From positions 4,168 through 68,167 of the forward strand of contig DATGKF010000038.1 of assembly GCA_035294785.1 (NCBI GenBank): a stretch of DNA of 64,000 nucleotides. Reading direction: 5' to 3'. The translations under genes and the position numbers were made by a program. The stretch's first letter is position 1; each line of letters starts with the position of its first letter. The notes beneath the pieces were generated by a model. It was not told where the DNA came from. It made no database searches and worked only from the letters and a program-made list of their open reading frames with translations. Of this stretch, positions 59,215 through 64,000 are shown piece by piece. The stretch comes from Poindextera sp035294785. Lineage in GTDB: Bacteria > Pseudomonadota > Alphaproteobacteria > Caulobacterales > Caulobacteraceae.

Positions 59215-61977
59215 ATGACCATCACGATCGACCCAAGCCTGCTGCTGAGCTACTACGACCTGAAGGCCGGCCTCCAGCCTTCGGCCGCGGGGTCGACCGG
59301 TCAGGCCTCCGCCGCGCCGGCCGCGACGCAGGTCACGCCCTGGGCCGCTCCGGCGACCACGGCGCAGACCAACCAGCTCGTCCAGGCGGCGCTGAACAGC
59401 CGGCCGCTGTTCAACCCGTCGGCGACCAAGCTCACGATCCCACCGTCGACCGCGAACTATGGCGACACCCGCCAGCTCTTCACCCTCTTCCAGGGCTTGA
59501 CGGCGCTGGAAGATCTGGCGACGCAAGCGAACACGACCGGCATCTCGAGCTTCCAGCTGAGCCAGCTTCAGGGCGCTTTTGCCCGCGGCGTGCAGCAGCT
59601 GCAGACCTACCTCGGCTCATCTCCCTTCTCCGGCTTCAGCGTCGCCGCCGGCCAGGTCGCCGCCAACCAGACGACCACGGCGGGCGTGAAAACCGAGACC
59701 GACACCTACACCACCGGCGTGCTCGCCACCGGCGACCCGAGCGCCGTCGTTCCCGCTTTCGCCGGCAACGTGCAGTTCTCGTTGCAGGTCACGCTGCCGT
59801 CCGGCTCGAGCAAGACGGTGACCTTCAACCTTGCCGACATGGGCGCAACGCCGCGCTCGATGAGCAACGTCGTCAGCTACCTCAACAGCCAGATGCAGGC
59901 CGCCGGCGTGTTCACACGGTTCGCCGATGTGCTGACGCAGGGGACCGCCTCCAGCATCAAGGTCAACGGACAGACGATCACGACGCCGGCGGGGCCGAAC
60001 CAGTACTCGCTCCAGATCGTCGGCAACGCGCTCGAGACGCTGACGTTTTCGGCCCCGACCAGCGCGGCGGCCGTCTACGTCACCCAGCAGGCCGGGCTGG
60101 CGCCGCCCGCGAGCGCGATCTCATCGTCGAGCACGCCGGCGAGCGGCAACACCACCGTCAGTCAGCAGCTGGTCAAGCTGACCACCGATCCGAGCGCGAC
60201 CACGGCTCGGGTGTTCAGCGACTCGCTGAACGCGGCGACCAAGAACGCCGTCGCGACGGCTGCGGCGCCGGACGGCGGGGTCTACGTGCTGGCCAACATC
60301 GCCGGCGCCACGCAGGCCGGGCAGCTCGATGCGTCGCACGGCATCGCCGGCGCCCAGGACGTGGCGCTGATGAAGTACGACTCGGCCGGCAGCCTGATCT
60401 GGACCCAGACGCTGGGCGCCACGTCGGGGTCCGGGCTTGGGCTCGCGGTGTCCGCCGACGGATCGCGAATCGCCGTGACCGGGCAGGCGACCGGCGTCAT
60501 GAACGACAACGGCGCGCTCCCGCCCGATGCGACCGACCCGACCGGGTTCGTCAGCGTCTTCGATCCCACCGGCGCTCAGGTCTGGTCGCAGGCGGTCGAC
60601 GGCTGGACGGGCGGGCAGGTCAACAACGTTGCGTTTGGATCCGACGGCTCGGTCTATGTGGCCGGCTCGTCCGCGCTGACGGCCGGGCTTTCGGACCAGT
60701 ATCTCGCCGGCTTCTCCGCCGCCGGGACGCCGAGCTTCACCACCTTCCTCGGTCCGACGACGACCGCGGGAGTCAGCGGCCTGGCGGTCGACGGCTCGTC
60801 GCTGATCACCGCGGGTGTCCAGGGCGGCGACGTCGTCGTGCAGAGCTACGCGCTGCAGCCGAGCGGCGCGCCCGTACTCAGCGCCACGCGCGATCTGGGC
60901 GCGGTCGGCCAGGGCTCGGTCGCCGGCGTCAGCATCAATCAGGACGGGTCGATCGTGGTCGCCGGTTCGACCAACAACGGCGCGCTGAACGTCGCCAACG
61001 TCGGCAACGCCTACACCAGCGGCGAGAACGCCTTCGTCGCCTCCCTCGCCAGCACCCTCGCCCCGTCGGGGAGCGACACGCTGAGCTACTTCGCCGGCAG
61101 CGGCGGGGATACGACCGCAAGCGCCGTGACCACGGCCGGCGGCAAGGTCTACATCACCGGCCAGGTCGCCGAGCCCCCGGCGCCCGGCGTGCTCAGCGCC
61201 GCCGACGGGTTTGTCGCCCAGGTCGATCCGGCCACGGGCGCGCTGACCTGGTCGAGCCAGTTCAACACCGCCGGCGACCAGGCGCGGCCGACCGGAATCG
61301 CCGTCGACGCCCAGGGCGCGTCGGGCCTCGACGCACTGGGCCTGCCGCGCGGAACGATCACGTTTGCGCCCAACCAAACGCTGCTGGCGAACTCGGCCCT
61401 GCAGGCCGGCGATCAGTTCGCGATCCGGACCAACTTCAGCGGCGTGGCGCAAACGGTGACGATCGATGCGGCAGACACGCTGCAATCGCTCTCTCAGAAG
61501 ATCAGCCGCGCGGCCGGCTTCCAGGTCAGCGTCCAGATCACCACCACGGGTGCGGAACAGACGCTGAAGATCACCCCGGTCTCGTCGTCGGTGCAGGTCA
61601 CGCTCGTGGCCGGCCCGGCGGGCAAGAACGCGTTGCCGGCCCTCGGCCTCAGCCAGGGCTTGATCGTGACGAACGCCACGGCCAAGGCGAAGAGCGCTAT
61701 CGGGTCCGGCGGCGCCCAGCCGACCACGTCGCTGAAAGCGAACTACGGTCTTGGCATGGACATGACGCTGAGCTTGGCCACGCCGGGCGGGGTGAAGAAC
61801 GCCCTCGCCCAGCTGGGCGGCGCGCTGACCACCGTGAAGCAGATCTACGCCGACATGACGACCAAGCCACAGCCGACCGGGCCAGGCGTCAACGGGCCGG
61901 TCCCCGCCTATCTGACGGCGGAAATCGCGAACTACCAGGCCGCCCTGGTGCGGCTGACCGGCCGCCCGACGGGCTAG
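59215..61977 (+). CDS. flaEY: FlaEY-like flagellar regulatory protein
   Basis: A 920-residue protein resembling Caulobacter FlaEY, required for normal flagellin production. Start at MTITIDPSLLLSYYDLKAGL (59215), preferred over an upstream frame. The N-terminal 130 residues look flagellin-associated; the middle (about 350-700) contains beta-propeller repeats of the pattern DVALMKYDSAGSLIWTQTLG, each with a Trp and Asp-Gly turns; the C-terminal part has FLgE/flagellin-like segments (LQSLSQKISRAAGFQVSV). It is next to flagellins and an FlmH/PseH-like gene. The assignment is by context and remembered similarity. Confidence 0.75.
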   Translation: MTITIDPSLLLSYYDLKAGLQPSAAGSTGQASAAPAATQVTPWAAPATTAQTNQLVQAALNSRPLFNPSATKLTIPPSTANYGDTRQLFTLFQGLTALEDLATQANTTGISSFQLSQLQGAFARGVQQLQTYLGSSPFSGFSVAAGQVAANQTTTAGVKTETDTYTTGVLATGDPSAVVPAFAGNVQFSLQVTLPSGSSKTVTFNLADMGATPRSMSNVVSYLNSQMQAAGVFTRFADVLTQGTASSIKVNGQTITTPAGPNQYSLQIVGNALETLTFSAPTSAAAVYVTQQAGLAPPASAISSSSTPASGNTTVSQQLVKLTTDPSATTARVFSDSLNAATKNAVATAAAPDGGVYVLANIAGATQAGQLDASHGIAGAQDVALMKYDSAGSLIWTQTLGATSGSGLGLAVSADGSRIAVTGQATGVMNDNGALPPDATDPTGFVSVFDPTGAQVWSQAVDGWTGGQVNNVAFGSDGSVYVAGSSALTAGLSDQYLAGFSAAGTPSFTTFLGPTTTAGVSGLAVDGSSLITAGVQGGDVVVQSYALQPSGAPVLSATRDLGAVGQGSVAGVSINQDGSIVVAGSTNNGALNVANVGNAYTSGENAFVASLASTLAPSGSDTLSYFAGSGGDTTASAVTTAGGKVYITGQVAEPPAPGVLSAADGFVAQVDPATGALTWSSQFNTAGDQARPTGIAVDAQGASGLDALGLPRGTITFAPNQTLLANSALQAGDQFAIRTNFSGVAQTVTIDAADTLQSLSQKISRAAGFQVSVQITTTGAEQTLKITPVSSSVQVTLVAGPAGKNALPALGLSQGLIVTNATAKAKSAIGSGGAQPTTSLKANYGLGMDMTLSLATPGGVKNALAQLGGALTTVKQIYADMTTKPQPTGPGVNGPVPAYLTAEIANYQAALVRLTGRPTG

Positions 61978-62528
61978 GCGGCGATCAGGTTCCCGGCGAG
62001 CAGTTCGCGCGTCACCGCCTCGCGCCGCTCGGCCCATTCCCTGGCGAGGATGCCCAGGAGGACGACGTCGCGACGCCGCCCGTCTTTCAAGATGTGCTCG
62101 CGCAGATAGCCTTCGCGGCGGAAGCCGGCCGCCGACTGCGCCTTCAACGCGACGTCGTTGTCGGCCAGGACCTCAGCGACGACACGCTCCAAGGCCAAAG
62201 GCCCAAACGCAAGATCGAGCCCGAGCGCCTGGGCGGCCCGGCCGGCCCCGCGGCCCCGGGCGGCGGCCTCACCGATATACCACCCCCAGGCCGCCCGCCG
62301 GTGCCGACCGGCGAGGCCCGTCAGCGTCAGAAACCCTGCCGGCTTGGCGTCGACGGTGATGATCCAGCCTTTGCGGTCGCGATCGGCGCGGAAATCCTCG
62401 AACCAGAGCCGATGGTGTTCGATCGTCTCCGGCGCGGTGTCGCTCATCCAGCGGTCGACGTCCGGCTGGCGGCGCCACTGAAAGAGTTGGTCGACGTCGG
62501 TCGGCTCGAGATCGCGGAGGTCGATCAT
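61974..62528 (-). CDS. flmH: GNAT acetyltransferase, PseH/FlmH type (flagellin glycan precursor)
   Basis: A 184-residue GNAT enzyme. The acetyl-CoA loop is in GEAAARGRGAGRAAQALGL, and the C-terminal YLREHILKDGRRRDVVLLGIL is typical of PseH, which N-acetylates the pseudaminic-acid precursor used to glycosylate flagellin. The Caulobacter homologue FlmH has this job. It faces flaEY, with stop codons overlapping in CTAG, and sits in the flagellin cluster. Confidence 0.82.
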   Translation of the reverse strand: MIDLRDLEPTDVDQLFQWRRQPDVDRWMSDTAPETIEHHRLWFEDFRADRDRKGWIITVDAKPAGFLTLTGLAGRHRRAAWGWYIGEAAARGRGAGRAAQALGLDLAFGPLALERVVAEVLADNDVALKAQSAAGFRREGYLREHILKDGRRRDVVLLGILAREWAERREAVTRELLAGNLIAA

Positions 62529-62576
62529 GCGCCTAGCTTAGCGCGCCTTTCGGCAACCCAGGATGAACATGCTTCG

Positions 62577-63383
62577 CTATCGGAACAGCGACAAGACCAA
62601 CTGAGGCGACTGATTGGCGATCGGCTCGCCCTGCGCGCCCAGTTGTTGCTGAACCTGAAGCGCCAGAAGCCGCGCGCCGTCAGCGTCGCCGCTGGCGTTG
62701 GCGGCCGTCTGGGTGCTGAGCGCGTCCGAGAGGCGGTTGATGATCGCGCCATGGGCGGCGATTTGGCCGGCCTGGTCGTTGAGCGCGGCGAGCGCCCGCT
62801 CGACGTTCGACAGCGAATCGCTGACGTCCGCCAGCGCGGCCCCGGCGGCGCTGGCCGTCCCCAGGCTGGCCGTCGCGCCAAACGTGATCGCCGGCCCGCC
62901 GAGCGAGAGGTCCTGCGCCGACAGGGTGAGCGTCGGCCCGCCATCCGCGCCGGTCGGCAACTTCAGCCCCGCGTGGCCCTCGCCCTTCAGCAGGTTGACG
63001 CCGTCGAACTCGGCCTGGCCGACCGTCTGAGCGATCTGCGCCAGCTCAGCTTTGAAATCGGTGTTCAACCCGGCCCTGCTGGCGGCGTCCAGCGCGGGGT
63101 CGCCGGCGGCCGTCGCCTGCTCCTTCATCTGCGCCAGCAGTCCGGCGACCTGCTGGCCGGCCCCGATGGCCACGTCGGCGATGGCCGTGGCGCGGTTGAG
63201 GCTGAAAGCGACCGAGTCGACGACGCTGAGATCAAGGCCGCCGTTGCGGCCGATGGCGACGGCTGCGGGCGCCTGGCCGGCGTCGGTCGGCTGGGTGGCC
63301 GCCGGGCCGCTCGTCTGGCCAGGGCCAGCCGGGTCTAGCAGCGATTGTGAGAGCGGATTGGCGCCGGTGACGGTGATCGACAA
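62577..63383 (-). CDS. Short flagellin-like protein (FljJ-type)
   Basis: A 268-residue flagellin homologue. TTG 63383 has an AAGGAGG ribosome site 5 bases upstream. The N-terminal helical region includes DSVAFSLNRATAIADVAIGAGQQ, and the C-terminal helix (ARLLALQVQQQLGAQGEPIANQ) ends LSLFR, the typical flagellin end. The N-terminal 45 residues are Pro/Gly-rich rather than the usual flagellin start, so it may be a minor hook-proximal or modified flagellin. It lies behind a sigma-54 promoter. Confidence 0.82.
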   Translation of the reverse strand: MSITVTGANPLSQSLLDPAGPGQTSGPAATQPTDAGQAPAAVAIGRNGGLDLSVVDSVAFSLNRATAIADVAIGAGQQVAGLLAQMKEQATAAGDPALDAASRAGLNTDFKAELAQIAQTVGQAEFDGVNLLKGEGHAGLKLPTGADGGPTLTLSAQDLSLGGPAITFGATASLGTASAAGAALADVSDSLSNVERALAALNDQAGQIAAHGAIINRLSDALSTQTAANASGDADGARLLALQVQQQLGAQGEPIANQSPQLVLSLFR

Positions 63384-63412
63384 AGCGGCCTCCTTCGAAA
63401 GCCTTTGGCGAC

Positions 63413-63427
63413 GCAAGCGGCGTGCCG
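63413..63427 (-). promoter_or_regulatory. Sigma-54 promoter of the short flagellin gene
   Basis: On the minus strand the sequence is CGGCACGCCGCTTGC: GG at -24 and GC at -12 separated by exactly 10 bases, with the consensus GCACG and TTGC. The start of transcription would fall near 63401, leaving a short leader with AAGGAGG. Late flagellar genes in Caulobacter use this sigma factor. A TTAACCAT half-site (63465-63472, minus) lies 38 bases upstream. Confidence 0.85.
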
Positions 63428-63492
63428 GAATTCGAAGGAAGCCTAGAGGAAGCCGTGTCTATTTATGGTTAACGGAACGCGAACGCTCACCG

Positions 63493-63792
63493 TCACACAC
63501 TGGCCTTGATCAGCGCGCCGGCGGCGTAGTCGGCGGTCTCGCCAAGCTTGAGCAGGCGCTCGTACGGCATGGCGCGCACGACCGCCCCGCTTCGGCGGTC
63601 GACGATGGTGTAGACGAAACCGCCTTCGGCCGGGTCGAGCTGGATGAGCAGGCGAACGTCCGCCCCTTCCGGCTCCTGGGGCGCGGCCGGCGCGGCCGGT
63701 TCGGCCGGTTCGGCGGACCGCTCCTGATCACGCTGGAAGGCGTCGCGCGCGTGGTCGCCCATGGCGCCGGCGCCAGTCACGATACTGGTCAT
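63493..63792 (-). CDS. flaG: FlaG-family flagellar protein
   Basis: A 99-residue FlaG-like protein that influences filament length or assembly. An unstructured Pro/Ala/Glu-rich N-terminus precedes the conserved core ADVRLLIQLDPAEGGFVYTIVDRRSGAVVRAMP (seen in overlapping parts) and YERLLKLGE. ATG 63792 has GGAGG 6 bases upstream. It lies downstream of the partial flagellin gene and upstream of the short flagellin. Confidence 0.85.
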   Translation of the reverse strand: MTSIVTGAGAMGDHARDAFQRDQERSAEPAEPAAPAAPQEPEGADVRLLIQLDPAEGGFVYTIVDRRSGAVVRAMPYERLLKLGETADYAAGALIKASV

Positions 63793-63815
63793 CGGAAACC
63801 TCCATGTCCGGAAGC

Positions 63816-63845
63816 GGCGGCGGGCCGGCTTGCAGGCCCGCCGCC
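63816..63845 (-). terminator. Strong hairpin after the flagellin gene
   Basis: An 11-bp perfect GC-rich stem (63816-63826 and 63835-63845) with an 8-base loop, 13 bases after the flagellin stop. No T-run follows, so it may stabilise the 3' end of flagellin mRNA or attenuate flaG rather than terminate fully. Confidence 0.6.
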
Positions 63846-63858
63846 TGGCGTTGGAACG

Positions 63859-64000
63859 CTACCGGAAGAGGCTGAGCAGCGCGGCGCTCGACTGGTTGGC
63901 GATCGAGAGCGCCTGGATGCCAAGCTGCTGCTTGGTCTGCAGGGCGGTCAGCTGAGCGCTTTCCTTACCGAGGTTGGCGTTGACCAGGTTGCCGATGCCG
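63859..64000 (-). CDS. Flagellin, C-terminal end only (5' part outside window)
   Basis: The last 46 residues of a flagellin. The frame reads GIGNLVNANLGKESAQLTAL then QTKQQLGIQALSIANQSSAA and ends LLSLFR, the canonical C-terminal helix of Caulobacter-type flagellins needed for filament packing. Stop TAG at 63861-63859. It is upstream of flaG and the short flagellin, all on the minus strand. Confidence 0.9.
   Translation of the reverse strand, partial: GIGNLVNANLGKESAQLTALQTKQQLGIQALSIANQSSAALLSLFR

Noticed and set aside
60121..62037. A 638-codon minus-strand frame opposite flaEY
   Set aside because: Antisense shadow rich in Arg/Gly/Ala with no domain.

Overview
The window is GC-rich, gene-dense chromosomal DNA from an alphaproteobacterium, most probably in the order Caulobacterales (Caulobacter/Phenylobacterium-like). 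This is inferred from gene content and order: a FlaEY-type flagellin regulator next to a PseH/FlmH-type acetyltransferase, flagellins and FlaG; an rne/amiC/mrcA/prfB neighbourhood; a thiSG-aroQ-accBC-aat-DUF2155-NDUFA12 block; and an iscR-led suf operon. I see no rRNA, tRNA, CRISPR array, insertion sequence or prophage.

Layout. 1-10.3 kb: the 3' part of glnA with its terminator, a Tat-type exported protein, a lipoprotein hydrolase, parE, two convergent phytanoyl-CoA-dioxygenase-like genes, a DEAD-box helicase, a diguanylate cyclase and a PEP-mutase/isocitrate-lyase family enzyme. 10.4-18.3 kb: a ten-gene iron-sulfur assembly operon (iscR, desulfurase, sufB, cupin, glyoxalase-fold protein, sufC, sufD, sufS, sufT, sufA), almost all genes overlapping by a few bases, with a recognisable promoter covered by an IscR-like operator. 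18.3-26.1 kb: hydrolase, aldo/keto reductase, anmK, tyrS-bcp, an M23 peptidase overlapping a bactofilin gene, and prfB with an intact programmed +1 frameshift site. 26.1-36.4 kb: cell-wall genes (mrcA, amiC) interrupted by an oppositely oriented TonB-dependent receptor, then rne and an M48 protease. 36.4-42.6 kb: a DsbA-like lipoprotein, a 36-codon small gene with its own promoter, repeated operator-like sites and terminator, the TPP-riboswitch-controlled thiSG pair, aroQ, accBC, aat, DUF2155 and an NDUFA12-type complex I subunit.

42.7-46.7 kb holds the most unusual gene: a B12-dependent ribonucleotide reductase (NrdJ) paralogue that keeps a well-conserved C-terminal domain and CxxC tail but has lost the recognisable catalytic motifs. 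It is preceded by two NrdR-box-like palindromes spaced 32 bp centre to centre. It is followed by a GST and an exported pentapeptide-repeat protein.

46.7-59.1 kb: aspS, a cyclophilin, coaD and gyrA (Ala at the position of E. coli Ser83); a four-gene ABC export operon; ssb; and two uncharacterised envelope proteins. 59.2-64.0 kb: a flagellar block with FlaEY, an FlmH/PseH-like acetyltransferase, a short flagellin behind a sigma-54 promoter, FlaG, and the 3' end of a second flagellin running off the window.

All family calls rest on motifs and remembered family sequences. No database search was run.
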